A stretch of DNA of 64,000 bases from JAIEPW01 sp964471915 (GTDB lineage Bacteria; Acidobacteriota; Terriglobia; Bryobacterales; Bryobacteraceae). Every line of letters starts with the position of its first letter. The first letter of the stretch is position 1. Below, piece after piece: positions 43,738 through 52,414 of the stretch. The notes under the pieces were generated by a model. That model made no database searches. It was not told where the DNA came from and saw only the letters and a program-made list of their open reading frames with translations. The stretch spans positions 1-64,000 of the forward strand of contig CAYYID010000008.1 of the NCBI GenBank assembly GCA_964471915.1. The letters run 5' to 3'. A program made the position numbers and the translations under genes.

Positions 43738-44238
43738 TTACAGCAGACCCGGGGCGAAGACACATTCCATCCAGAACCCTTGACCGTCGATGACATACCG
43801 GGCTACCTGCTGGAGTTGTCCTTCGGTCCAAAGATAACGAGTGCTCCCGTGGTATGCCCAGCGGTGCGCCCGGCCGCGGTCCAGCACAGCGAGTTCCCGG
43901 CTGGCCCAGGCCTTGAGCGAACCCAAGGCGCGCTCCGGCGGGACATCCGGGGTCACCACGGCATGCACGTGGGTCGTGCGCACGTGCAGGGCATGCAGGG
44001 TCCAGGCTCGGGCGCGGCAGCCTTTCTCGATACCTGCGCGGACCAGCTTCCGCCGGTCCGTGTCCAGTAGGTAAAGCTCCTCGTTCATGAGCTGGCGTTG
44101 CAACGCGGCGCGTTGCGGCTGCCGGGGAAGGTAAGCGGTGCCGAAACGGTTGTGTTCCCGGTCCACGGTCTCGTCGTTCTCGCCGTGCACCACGGTGCCG
44201 TAGCACCGGAACGTGAAGAAGTAAGCAAGGGGCTCCAC
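43738..44238 (-). CDS. REP-associated tyrosine transposase (RAYT, IS200-like)
   Basis: RAYTs are single-copy relatives of IS200/IS605 Y1 transposases that act on REP sequences. The 166-residue protein has the HUH motif in HVRTTHVHAVVT. The candidate catalytic Tyr is in QQVARYVIDGQG. The N-terminus MEPLAYFFTFRCYGT matches the family's fold. The start is GTG at 44238. The gene is flanked by REP repeats at 43665-43732 and 44313-44340, which is strong supporting context. It looks intact. Confidence 0.88.
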   Translation of the reverse strand: MEPLAYFFTFRCYGTVVHGENDETVDREHNRFGTAYLPRQPQRAALQRQLMNEELYLLDTDRRKLVRAGIEKGCRARAWTLHALHVRTTHVHAVVTPDVPPERALGSLKAWASRELAVLDRGRAHRWAYHGSTRYLWTEGQLQQVARYVIDGQGFWMECVFAPGLL

Positions 44239-44312
44239 TGCTACTTAGTGGCGAGTGCCGGCAAAAGCTCTCATCCGTTCTTGGAGCGGGATCGCATCTT
44301 GCTTGCAGGTGG

Positions 44313-44340
44313 CTTTGCCCGTCGCTTGCGCTCCGGGTTC
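44313..44340 (+). repeat. Single REP arm upstream of the RAYT gene
   Basis: 28 bases identical to 43665-43692 and in the same orientation. The rest of the 44239-44373 region holds nothing else that I recognise. Confidence 0.88.
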
Positions 44341-44373
44341 TGATTGCTCGGGTGCGGGCCAGGACGAGAGCCG

Positions 44374-46305
44374 CTACATGTACTCGGGCACTTCGATGCC
44401 CAGCACCGCGAGCGTCCGTTCCAACTGTGCCCGGAAGTACGTCGTCATCCACAGCAGGAACGCCCGCTTCTCCGGGTCCGGTTCATCCAGCACCGGGAAC
44501 TTCTGATAGAAGTTATTGAACGCCTGTCCGAGCTGGAACGCGAACCGCGCCACGTGCGACGGCTCCCCCGACGCCACGGCCCGCTCGATGGCGGACTCCA
44601 TGCGCGAGGCCTCCAGCAGCAACTGCCAGCAGTCCTCGTCAGCGAGTTGCCGCCCGAACGCCGCCGCGTCCAGCACCGCGAAATCGGGCAACGCCTCGCC
44701 GCGCCCGGCCAGTTTCTCCAGGATCTTCCCCGCGCGCACGGCCGAGTACTGCAGATACGGCCCCGTCTCGCCCGTGAAGCTCAATGCTTCCTGGAAGTCG
44801 AATGCGATCACCGAGGTCCGCGTGTACTTCAGCATGAAGTAACGCAGCGCGGCCACGGCGATCTGTCCGGCCACCTTCCGGTTCGCGGGGCGGCCAGCGT
44901 TGCGCGATTCCACTTCGGCCAGGGCGTTCTCGATCAGCTTGTCGATCAGATCGTCGGCCTTCACGCCGAGCCCCTTGCGCCCGCTGACCTCGACATAGGG
45001 CCGCTTGCGGTCTTCTTCCGAGAGCTCGATGCCCATCTCGACGCAGGTGCGCGGCGACAGCGCGACCATCTCGTAGGAGAAGTGGATCGAGTTCGCGGCC
45101 TGCGTCTCGTAGTGCAGCGCCCGCAGCCCGGCCACCACGACGTCCTGCAGGTACGACTGCCGCGAGTCGATCACGTTGTACACCCGGGAGCCGCGGCCGA
45201 AGCCCTTGCCGGATTCGCCCTGGCCGGCGGCGACCCAGAGCTCGTGCCCGTCCGGATAAGTGTGCAGCCGGTTATAGAAGAAGTCCTTGCCCAGCAGTCC
45301 GAACTTCCACAACTGGTACGCGATGTCCTTGCCGACGTAGGTCACGGTGCCGTTCGAACGGACGATTACCTTCGAGTCATCCTCGCCCGTGGAGTCCTTG
45401 AACGCAGCGGCCGGCATCACCCAGCAGCCGTGGTTCTTGCCGGCGGTCTCGAAGTGGATCGCGCCCCGTTCCTTCAGCTGCTCGAACGCCTTCGCCCAGA
45501 ACTGGAGGTGCAGGATTTCGCTCTCCCGCGGCAGCACGTCGTATTGAATGCCGAGCCGCCACATCGTGCGGAGATGGCACAGCACGATCGCGTCGGCGAC
45601 GATATGGCCCAGTTCCGCCAGTTCGCCGGAGCCCGCCTCGATGGCGTGCAGCGTCGCGGCGCGCCATTGCTTCGCCTCCTCGTTTTCCGTGTAGTACTGT
45701 GAGATCCGCGCATAGAGGTCCCAGCACAGGTAATCGAAGCGCGGCGCCGCGGCGAGCTGCGCGACCTCGGCGGGCGACTTCTTCTCCAAATGATGGAACC
45801 CGACGACCACGTCGGCCACCTGCACGCCGGTGTTGTCGATGTAGTTCTGCACCTCCACGGTCTGCCCGGTGGCGCGCAGCATGCGGACGAAGGTGTCGCC
45901 GAGCACGGCGTTGCGCAGGTGGCCGATGTGCGCGGCCTTATTCGGGTTGATGTTGGTGTGCTCGACGATGATCTTCTCGCCCGCGGACGGGGCCGCCGGT
46001 GCCGCGGGAGCGCGCAGCGCGGCCCCATAAGCCCCGCGGTCGAGGCGGACGTTGATGTAGCCGTTGCCCGCGATTTCGAGCGCCGCGACTCCGGGAATCG
46101 CCCCGACGCCGTCGACGATCTCCTGGGCGATGGCGCGGGGCGCCTTCTTGAGCGTCCGGGCGAGTTGGAAGGCCGCCGGCACTGCCAGTTCGCCGAAGCT
46201 GGGCTGCTTGGGTTGCTCGGTGGCCGCGGGTTCCAGCACGCCGAAGCGGGCGGCCAGAAACTCAGAGAAGGCGGCGGTAATCGATTTTTCGAGCTGGTGG
46301 AACAC
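44374..46305 (-). CDS. argS: Arginyl-tRNA synthetase
   Basis: ArgS charges tRNA-Arg. The 643-residue protein has the N-terminal Add-1 domain, then the class I signature KAAHIGHLRNAVLGD (HIGH) near residue 125. VQNYIDNTGVQVADV, GTVTYVGKDIAYQLWKFGLL and the C-terminal anticodon-binding helices (RYFMLKYTRTSVIAFD, VARFAFQLGQAFNNFYQKFPVL) follow. The start is GTG at 46305 preceded by AGAGGA. It is transcribed away from the Trm112-like gene; the 172-base gap between them holds the dispersed repeats. Confidence 0.97.
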   Translation of the reverse strand: MFHQLEKSITAAFSEFLAARFGVLEPAATEQPKQPSFGELAVPAAFQLARTLKKAPRAIAQEIVDGVGAIPGVAALEIAGNGYINVRLDRGAYGAALRAPAAPAAPSAGEKIIVEHTNINPNKAAHIGHLRNAVLGDTFVRMLRATGQTVEVQNYIDNTGVQVADVVVGFHHLEKKSPAEVAQLAAAPRFDYLCWDLYARISQYYTENEEAKQWRAATLHAIEAGSGELAELGHIVADAIVLCHLRTMWRLGIQYDVLPRESEILHLQFWAKAFEQLKERGAIHFETAGKNHGCWVMPAAAFKDSTGEDDSKVIVRSNGTVTYVGKDIAYQLWKFGLLGKDFFYNRLHTYPDGHELWVAAGQGESGKGFGRGSRVYNVIDSRQSYLQDVVVAGLRALHYETQAANSIHFSYEMVALSPRTCVEMGIELSEEDRKRPYVEVSGRKGLGVKADDLIDKLIENALAEVESRNAGRPANRKVAGQIAVAALRYFMLKYTRTSVIAFDFQEALSFTGETGPYLQYSAVRAGKILEKLAGRGEALPDFAVLDAAAFGRQLADEDCWQLLLEASRMESAIERAVASGEPSHVARFAFQLGQAFNNFYQKFPVLDEPDPEKRAFLLWMTTYFRAQLERTLAVLGIEVPEYM

Positions 46306-46341
46306 GTTTCCTCTTGTGGCTCCTCTGGCGGATGCTCCACA

Positions 46342-46369
46342 GGGCCGCGACCGTCAGGGAGCGGTAAGC
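46342..46369 (+). repeat. Dispersed 28-bp intergenic repeat, copy 2
   Basis: GGGCCGCGACCGTCAGGGAG begins a stretch that matches 53211-53238 with four substitutions. A more diverged copy follows at 46386-46407 (GCGCCGTAAGAGAGCGGTAC). Confidence 0.65.
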
Positions 46370-46385
46370 CCCGAACCAAACGACA

Positions 46386-46407
46386 GCGCCGTAAGAGAGC
46401 GGTACGC
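46386..46407 (+). repeat. Diverged copy of the dispersed repeat
   Basis: The sequence CGTAAGAGAGCGGTA resembles CGTCAGGGAGCGGTA of the neighbouring copy at 46342-46369, as a degenerate tandem. Confidence 0.4.
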
Positions 46408-46477
46408 ACCATTATTCCACAGCGGTCCGCGCGCTTCGTCCGCCGCGTGGCGATGCTACACTGAAGGCGGATTCGCG

Positions 46478-46648
46478 ATGGCTATTAGCAAGGATTTGCT
46501 CGACATCCTCGTCTGCCCGGTGTGCAAAGCGCCGCTGGAACTTAAGCAGGATGACAACGGGCTGAAGTGCAACCAGTGCCGGCGGGTGTACCCGATTCGC
46601 GACGACATCCCCGTGATGTTGGTCGACGAGGCACGGATCGAAGACTAA
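46478..46648 (+). CDS. Trm112-like zinc-ribbon protein
   Basis: This 56-residue protein is a Trm112/YcaR-type zinc ribbon. Its two Cys pairs are visible in ILVCPVCKAPLEL and LKCNQCRRVYPIRDDIPVML. In bacteria such proteins lie in lipid A and LPS gene clusters; in eukaryotes Trm112 activates methyltransferases. GAAGGCGG lies before the ATG at 46478. The heptosyltransferase gene follows after 7 bases. Confidence 0.9.
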   Translation: MAISKDLLDILVCPVCKAPLELKQDDNGLKCNQCRRVYPIRDDIPVMLVDEARIED

Positions 46649-46655
46649 GCCGGAC

Positions 46656-47564
46656 ATGGCCAGCCTTCTCGAGCGAGTGCCCTTCGGGGGCCGGGTGGCG
46701 ATCATTCGGATCCGCTCTCTGGGGGACTGCGTGCTCACCACGCCGGCCATCCGCTTGCTCAAAGCCCACCGCCAGGACCTCCGGATCGGCGTGGTAGTCG
46801 AGGACCGGTTCGCGCCCTTGTTCGAAGGCAACCCCGACGTCAACGCCATCCTGCCCGCCTCGATCCCCGACCTCGCCCTTTGGAAGCCGGTGCTGTGCCT
46901 GAACCTCCACGGCGGCACGCAGAGCATCGGCATGACCGTCGCCTCCCGCGCCGACTTGCGCGCCGGCTTCGATCATCACTTCTGGGCGGCGGCGTATAAC
47001 GTCCGCATCCCGACGGCGCAGGAGATCCTCGGCGTGGACCGCAAGGTCCACACGGCGGAGCATCTGGCGTCCGCGATGTTCTATCTCGGCGTGCCGCTGA
47101 GCGAAGTGCCGCGGGCGCGCCTGGTGCCCGGCGGGCGTGTGGTCCGCAAGCCTTACGCCGTGATTCATCCTTACGCCTCCGCGCCCGAGAAGGCCTGGGC
47201 GATGGAGCGTTTTGCCGCGGTCGCGAAGCATATCGAAGCCGCCTATGGCCTGGAACCCGTGATCCTCGCCGGTCCGGAGGACGACATCTCCGGCTGGAAC
47301 GGCTATGAGGTGTTCGCGGAGCCGCTGGGCGAAGTGAAGACGCTGCTGAGCGGCGCGGCGCTGTTCGTGGGCAACGACAGCGGACCGGCGCACATGGCCG
47401 CGGCTTTCGGGGTGCCCGTAGTGGCGCTGTTCGGCGCCTCCGATCCCGGCATCTGGGCGCCGTGGCGCACCGACGGCGCCTCGCTGACGCATCCCGAAGG
47501 GATGCCCGGCATCCGCGTCGAGGACGTGATCGCCGCGGTGGACGCGCGCAAAGTGGACGTCTGA
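46656..47564 (+). CDS. Glycosyltransferase family 9 (heptosyltransferase type)
   Basis: GT9 enzymes add heptose to the LPS inner core. The 302-residue GT-B protein begins VAIIRIRSLGDCVLTTPAIRL, typical of WaaC/WaaF. VLCLNLHGGT, YAVIHPYASAPEKAW and the C-terminal FVGNDSGPAHMAAAFGVPVVALFG are family signatures. The start of the nucleotide-sugar site (PYASAPEKAW) is in place. Together with the next msbA-type gene it forms an LPS unit. Exact heptosyltransferase step unknown. Confidence 0.9.
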   Translation: MASLLERVPFGGRVAIIRIRSLGDCVLTTPAIRLLKAHRQDLRIGVVVEDRFAPLFEGNPDVNAILPASIPDLALWKPVLCLNLHGGTQSIGMTVASRADLRAGFDHHFWAAAYNVRIPTAQEILGVDRKVHTAEHLASAMFYLGVPLSEVPRARLVPGGRVVRKPYAVIHPYASAPEKAWAMERFAAVAKHIEAAYGLEPVILAGPEDDISGWNGYEVFAEPLGEVKTLLSGAALFVGNDSGPAHMAAAFGVPVVALFGASDPGIWAPWRTDGASLTHPEGMPGIRVEDVIAAVDARKVDV

Positions 47565-47569
47565 CCGGT

Positions 47570-49384
47570 ATGAGCGAACTGCGCCGCCTGCTCGCCTTTG
47601 CCCGGCCCTACTTCGGGACGCTGCTGATCTCCGTGGTCCTGATGGCGGCCGTCGGCGCGATGCAGGCGCTGATGGCCCTGCTGATCGGTCCGGTGTTCGA
47701 CCGCGTGCTGAATCCGAACGCGCCCGATACGCCCGTGCTGCTGTTTCGCCTGCTGGGACGCCCCGTGTACCTCGACACCGTGATGCCCGGGTTTCTTAAC
47801 GGCACCTGGCAGATGGTCGCGTTCGGGATCCTGGCCGTATTCCTCGTCAAAGGGCTGTGCGACTACGCCGGCAACTGGCTGGTGAACTACGCCGGGTTCT
47901 CGGCGGTCACCGACCTGCGCCAGAAGGTCTTCGACGGCGTGCTGCACCAGGACGCCCACTTCTTTGAGACCAATTCCACCGGCTCCGTGATGTCGTCCAT
48001 CATGCTGGACCTCGACAAGATCCAGGTCGCCTATTCGCACATGATGGCGGACTTCCTGCGCCAGGCCTTCACGGCCCTGGCTCTGCTCGGCGTGGTGCTG
48101 CAAACGGACTGGAAGCTCGCGCTGGTGTCGCTCACCGTCCTGCCGTTCGTGCTGGTGCCGACCCTGCGCCTCGGTAAGCGCGTCCGCCGCTCCACGCGCA
48201 GCGCCCAGGACGACGCCGCGCACGTGAATCAGATCCTGCAGGAGACCATCAGCGGCCAGCAGGTGGTGAAGTCGTTTTCGGCGGAAGAAGTGGAGTCGCA
48301 GCGCTTCCGCGCCGCCACCCAGAAGCTGAAGCGCAGCAATCTGCGCTACGTGGCCCAGCAGGCCGTCGCTTCCCCGCTGATCGAGCTGTTCGGCGCGCTC
48401 ACCATCGTCGGCCTGTTGACCTACGCGCGCGGCGCCATCCAGGCCGGCGCGATGTCCACCGGACAGTTCACCAGCTTCGTGATCGCGCTGCTCATGCTCT
48501 ATGAGCCCGTCAAGCGGCTCACCGGCACCTACCAGATTTTCCAGCAGGCGCTCGGCGCCTCGCAGAAGGTTTTCGAGTACCTGGACCGCCAGGCGCTGGT
48601 GCAGGAGCGGCCGGGCGCGGTAGCTCTGGAGCGCTTCACCCGCGCCGTCGCCTTCGAGAACGTCTCGTTCCGCTACCCGAGCGCCCCCGAAGGATTCCGC
48701 CTGGACTCGATCTCGCTCGAAGTCAAGGCCGGCGAGGTGGTGGCGCTGGTGGGCCCCAGCGGTTCGGGTAAGACGACGCTCGCCAACCTCGTGCCCCGCT
48801 TCTACGATCCGGCCGGCGGGCGCATTCTGCTCGACGGCGTCGACCTCCGGGACCTGAAGCTCGATTCCCTGCGCGGCCTCATCAGCGTGGTGGCGCAGGA
48901 CACCTTCCTGTTCCAGGACACCGTGGCCCGCAATATCGCCTACGGGCGCACCGATGTCAGCGAGACCCGGATCCGCGAGGCCGCCCGCAATGCGCTGGCC
49001 GAGGAGTTCATCCAGAGGTTGCCGGAGGGCTACGCGACCCAGATCGGCGAGCGCGGCCAGAAGCTCTCCGGCGGACAGCGCCAGCGGATCGCGATCGCCC
49101 GCGCTCTGCTGAAGAACGCACCGATCCTGATCCTCGACGAAGCCACCTCGCACCTGGACTCCGAGAGCGAAATGCTAGTGCAGAAGGCGCTGGCGAACCT
49201 CATGGAGCACCGCACCGTGATCGTGATCGCGCACCGGCTGTCCACCATCCGGCGCGCCGACAAGATCGTGGTGCTGGAGCACGGCCGCATCCGTGAGACC
49301 GGCACCCACGAGGAACTGGTCAACCACGGAGGCATCTACCAGCGCCTCCACGAATTGCAGTATTTGGAGCCCGAACTACAATAG
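47570..49384 (+). CDS. MsbA-type ABC transporter (lipid A flippase)
   Basis: The 604-residue half-transporter has about six membrane helices (LLAFARPYFGTLLISVVLMAA, MVAFGILAVFLVKGL, AFTALALLGVVL, FTSFVIALLMLYEP). The nucleotide-binding domain shows Walker A GPSGSGKTTLANLVPRFYDP, the Q-loop, LSGGQRQRIAIARAL, Walker B ILILDEATSHLD and the switch VIVIAHRLSTIRRADKI. The order follows MsbA, which flips lipid A-core across the inner membrane as a homodimer. Neighbouring heptosyltransferase and Trm112-like genes support this. A general drug-exporter role is an alternative. Confidence 0.9.
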   Translation: MSELRRLLAFARPYFGTLLISVVLMAAVGAMQALMALLIGPVFDRVLNPNAPDTPVLLFRLLGRPVYLDTVMPGFLNGTWQMVAFGILAVFLVKGLCDYAGNWLVNYAGFSAVTDLRQKVFDGVLHQDAHFFETNSTGSVMSSIMLDLDKIQVAYSHMMADFLRQAFTALALLGVVLQTDWKLALVSLTVLPFVLVPTLRLGKRVRRSTRSAQDDAAHVNQILQETISGQQVVKSFSAEEVESQRFRAATQKLKRSNLRYVAQQAVASPLIELFGALTIVGLLTYARGAIQAGAMSTGQFTSFVIALLMLYEPVKRLTGTYQIFQQALGASQKVFEYLDRQALVQERPGAVALERFTRAVAFENVSFRYPSAPEGFRLDSISLEVKAGEVVALVGPSGSGKTTLANLVPRFYDPAGGRILLDGVDLRDLKLDSLRGLISVVAQDTFLFQDTVARNIAYGRTDVSETRIREAARNALAEEFIQRLPEGYATQIGERGQKLSGGQRQRIAIARALLKNAPILILDEATSHLDSESEMLVQKALANLMEHRTVIVIAHRLSTIRRADKIVVLEHGRIRETGTHEELVNHGGIYQRLHELQYLEPELQ

Positions 49385-49391
49385 GAAGCCC

Positions 49392-50291
49392 ATGGGTCCA
49401 TCCGTCCGCAGCATGACAGGATTCGCGCGCGTCCGCCGGCCGTTCGGCGACGGGGAAGTGGTCATCGGCTTGAAAGCCGTCAACCACCGCGCGCTGGACC
49501 TGCATTTCTACGCTCCCGCGGCCGTGGATCCGTTCGAGGCGGCGCTGCGGGCGCAGGTGAAGGCGAAGGTTTCGCGGGGGCACGTGGACGTGCGGATCTC
49601 CCTGCCGAAATCCGCGGGCGACAGTGCCCTCCAGGTGAACCGCGCCATGCTGGCGTCCTACCTGGAGGTCTTCGCCACGGCCAAAGCGGAACTCGGCATC
49701 GACAGCCAGCCGGACCTGAATGCCGCGCTGCGGATCCCGGGCATGATCGAGGAGGCTGCCGCCCCGGACACGGACGCGGAACTGGGATCCCTGCTCGCCC
49801 AGGCGATGGACGCCGCGCTCGAGGAACTGAACAGCTTTCGGGAACGCGAGGGAGAAGAAGTAGCGAAGGCGATCCGCGCGCACAACCGCGACGTGATCGC
49901 CGTCGCCGAACGGGTGGGCGAACTCCGCGCCGGCGCCCGCGAGTGGTTCCGCACGCGCCTCGAGGAGCGGCTGAAAGAGCTGCTGGACAACGCCAACATC
50001 GAGCCGCAGCGGCTGGTGCAGGAGGCGGCGATCCTGGCCGACCGCAGCGATATCGCCGAAGAGATCTCGCGGCTGGGCATCCACGCCGCGCAGCTCGACC
50101 AGTTGCTCGACCGCGGTGGCGAGACCGGCAAGAAGCTCGATTTCCTGCTGCAGGAAATGAACCGCGAGACCAACACCATGCTTTCGAAGACCAACGGGAT
50201 CGGCGAGGCCGGGTTGGGGATCACGGATCTGGCGCTGCGGGCCAAGTCCGCCATCGAGAAGATCCGGGAGCTGTCGCTGAACCTCGAGTAG
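49392..50291 (+). CDS. YicC/YloC-family endoribonuclease
   Basis: The 299-residue protein starts with the family hallmark SVRSMTGFARV, followed by IGLKAVNHRALDLHF, VSRGHVDVRISL and the C-terminal TGKKLDFLLQEMNRETNTML SKTNG and ITDLALRAKSAIEKIREL segments. YicC proteins are RNases linked to sRNA decay; they are commonly found just upstream of gmk, as here. AGGAAG lies before the ATG at 49392. A later in-frame ATG (49413, MTGFARV) is an alternative. Confidence 0.92.
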   Translation: MGPSVRSMTGFARVRRPFGDGEVVIGLKAVNHRALDLHFYAPAAVDPFEAALRAQVKAKVSRGHVDVRISLPKSAGDSALQVNRAMLASYLEVFATAKAELGIDSQPDLNAALRIPGMIEEAAAPDTDAELGSLLAQAMDAALEELNSFREREGEEVAKAIRAHNRDVIAVAERVGELRAGAREWFRTRLEERLKELLDNANIEPQRLVQEAAILADRSDIAEEISRLGIHAAQLDQLLDRGGETGKKLDFLLQEMNRETNTMLSKTNGIGEAGLGITDLALRAKSAIEKIRELSLNLE

Positions 50292-50296
50292 CCCGC

Positions 50297-50944
50297 ATGA
50301 CGCGTAAACCCATGATTTTCATCATTTCCGCGCCCTCCGGCTCGGGCAAATCTACGCTGGTGAACGCGCTGATGAACCGCGTGCCGCACCTGATGTTCTC
50401 GATTTCTTACACAACGCGCCCTCCGCGGGGCACGGAGCGGGACGGCGAGCAGTATTACTTCGTCAGCCGGCCGGAGTTCGAGCGGCGCGTGGCGGCCGGC
50501 GAGTTCCTGGAATGGGCCGAAGTGTTCGGCAATTACTACGGCACCCATTGCTCGGAGATCGACCGGGCGGCGGCCGCGGGCGCGGACCTGGTGCTCGACA
50601 TCGATGTCCAGGGTGCGCGACAATTGAAGGAGAAGGTTCCGGATTCGATTTCGATCTTCGTGCTGGCCCCGTCGCGGGCCGAGTTGGAGCAGCGGTTGCG
50701 GAGCCGGTCGCAGGACGCCGAGGAAGTGATCCAGCGCCGTCTGCGGGAGGCCGCGGAAGAGATCCGCAACTGGCCCCGGTACGATTACGTGCTGGTGAAC
50801 GACGAGGTGGCCCGGTCGGCGGACAATCTTTGTTCCATCGTCACCGCGGCGCGCAGCCGGCGGGAGCGGATGGAAGCGCAGATCCGGCCGATCCTCGAGG
50901 GTTTCGAGAGTTACGGAAGCGAGGTAGCAGAGAAGAATGGCTGA
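50297..50944 (+). CDS. gmk: Guanylate kinase
   Basis: Gmk phosphorylates GMP to GDP. The 215-residue protein has the P-loop FIISAPSGSGKSTLVNALM and the GMP-binding signature SISYTTRPPRGTERDGEQYYF. EWAEVFGNYYGTHCSEID, LDIDVQGARQLKEK and the later IQRRLREAAEEI are also present. It overlaps rpoZ by 8 bases. The yicC-gmk-rpoZ-coaBC order is widely conserved. Confidence 0.97.
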   Translation: MTRKPMIFIISAPSGSGKSTLVNALMNRVPHLMFSISYTTRPPRGTERDGEQYYFVSRPEFERRVAAGEFLEWAEVFGNYYGTHCSEIDRAAAAGADLVLDIDVQGARQLKEKVPDSISIFVLAPSRAELEQRLRSRSQDAEEVIQRRLREAAEEIRNWPRYDYVLVNDEVARSADNLCSIVTAARSRRERMEAQIRPILEGFESYGSEVAEKNG

Positions 50945-51179
50945 GAGGCTGATGCGGCAAATGCCGGTGCACGCGATCCCGGACGATCCGGAGACCAGCG
51001 CGTACCGCTTTATCATCGTGGCGGCGAAGCGCGCCCGGCAGTTGCAGGGCGGCTCCCGGCCGTTCCTGCCCACGACTTCGAAGAAACCCACCGTCACGGC
51101 GATGGAAGAGGTGCGGCGCGGTCTGGTGAAGTACGAAGACTCGCTGCGGGAAACGCCGGCGCTCGAAGAAGCGCTCTAA
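50937..51179 (+). CDS. rpoZ: RNA polymerase omega subunit
   Basis: The 80-residue omega chain helps assemble RNA polymerase. The signature AYRFIIVAAKRARQLQGGSR is clear, as is the following KPTVTAMEEVRRGLVKYE. The ATG at 50937 begins inside the end of gmk. Identification relies on the AYRF...AKRARQL segment and gene order. Confidence 0.92.
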   Translation: MAERLMRQMPVHAIPDDPETSAYRFIIVAAKRARQLQGGSRPFLPTTSKKPTVTAMEEVRRGLVKYEDSLRETPALEEAL

Positions 51180-51190
51180 AGGCTGGCTCC

Positions 51191-52414
51191 ATGAACGCGA
51201 TCCTGGGTGTCGGCGGCGGCATCGCGGCCTATAAAGCCGCGGAGTTGGCGCGCGCCCTCATGGAACGCGGGGCCTCAGTGCAGGTCGTGATGACCCGCGC
51301 GGCCCAGGAATTCGTCCAGCCCCTTACCTTCGCCGCGCTCACCGGACGCAAAGTCATCACCGGGCTGTTCTCGTCGGCCAGCGCCGAGGACACCCTGGCC
51401 AGTTCGGTGGAGCATATCCGGGTGGCCCAGGAGGGCGATCTGCTGATCGTCGCGCCCGCCACCGCCGACCTCATCGCCAAGATGGCGCACGGCCTGGCCG
51501 ATGACTTCCTCACCACGACGTACTTGGCCTTCCCCGGCCCGGTGGTGCTCGCGCCGGCGATGAACTCCCACATGTGGCAGCACCCGGCCACGCGGGCGAA
51601 CCTCGACACGCTGCGCGCCCGGGGTCACGTGATCGTGGAGCCGGGCGAGGGTTTGCTGGCTTGCGGGACCTTCGGTCCCGGCCGCCTGGCGGAACCGGCG
51701 GCGATCGCCGACGCCGCGCTGACCGCGGCGCATCCGCCGTTGCAGGATCTGGAGGGCGAGACCGTCCTGATCACCGCGGGGCCGACGCAGGAGCCGCTCG
51801 ACCCGGTGCGCTACATCACCAACCGCTCCAGCGGCAAGATGGGCTACGCCCTGGCCGCTGCCGCGCGGCGCCGGGGCGCCCGCGTCACGCTGGTATCGGG
51901 TCCCGTGCAAATCGACCCGCCACAGGACGTCGACGTCGTCCGCGTGCGCACCGCCCGCGAGATGCGCGAAGCGGTGCTGGCCGCGCTGCCCGCCGCCACC
52001 ATCATCATCAAGGCTGCCGCGGTCGCCGACTACCACGTCGCCCAGGTGCCCACGCAAAAGACCAAGAAAACCTCCGCCCGCCTCACGCTGGACCTGGATC
52101 CCACGCCCGACATCCTGGCCGAAGTGGGCCAGAAAAAAGACGGCCGCCTGCTGATCGGTTTCGCCGCCGAAACCCAGAACCTGCTGGCCGAGGGACGCCG
52201 CAAGCTCTCCGCCAAGAACTGCGACATGGTGGTGGCGAACCTCGTCTCGCAGGAAGGCACGGGGTTCGAAAGCGACCAGAACGAAGTGGTGCTGCTGCTG
52301 CGCACCGGCGAGACCATCGAAGTGCCCCGCGCCTCCAAGCGCGAGGTCGCGGACCGGATTTTCGACCAGATCCTGAAGCTGCGGCTCTCCCTGCACGCCG
52401 CCTCGCGCTCATGA
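51191..52414 (+). CDS. coaBC: Bifunctional phosphopantothenoylcysteine decarboxylase/ligase CoaBC
   Basis: CoaBC joins cysteine to phosphopantothenate and decarboxylates the product in coenzyme A synthesis. The CoaC half has AILGVGGGIAAYKAAELARA, the FMN-site segment LLIVAPATADLIAKMAHGLA, APAMNSHMW and the lid Cys in GEGLLACG. The CoaB half has VLITAGPTQEPLDPVRYITN, SSGKMGYALA and KKTSARLTLDLDPTPDI. The 407-residue length is normal. The stop overlaps the next gene (ATGA). Confidence 0.96.
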   Translation: MNAILGVGGGIAAYKAAELARALMERGASVQVVMTRAAQEFVQPLTFAALTGRKVITGLFSSASAEDTLASSVEHIRVAQEGDLLIVAPATADLIAKMAHGLADDFLTTTYLAFPGPVVLAPAMNSHMWQHPATRANLDTLRARGHVIVEPGEGLLACGTFGPGRLAEPAAIADAALTAAHPPLQDLEGETVLITAGPTQEPLDPVRYITNRSSGKMGYALAAAARRRGARVTLVSGPVQIDPPQDVDVVRVRTAREMREAVLAALPAATIIIKAAAVADYHVAQVPTQKTKKTSARLTLDLDPTPDILAEVGQKKDGRLLIGFAAETQNLLAEGRRKLSAKNCDMVVANLVSQEGTGFESDQNEVVLLLRTGETIEVPRASKREVADRIFDQILKLRLSLHAASRS

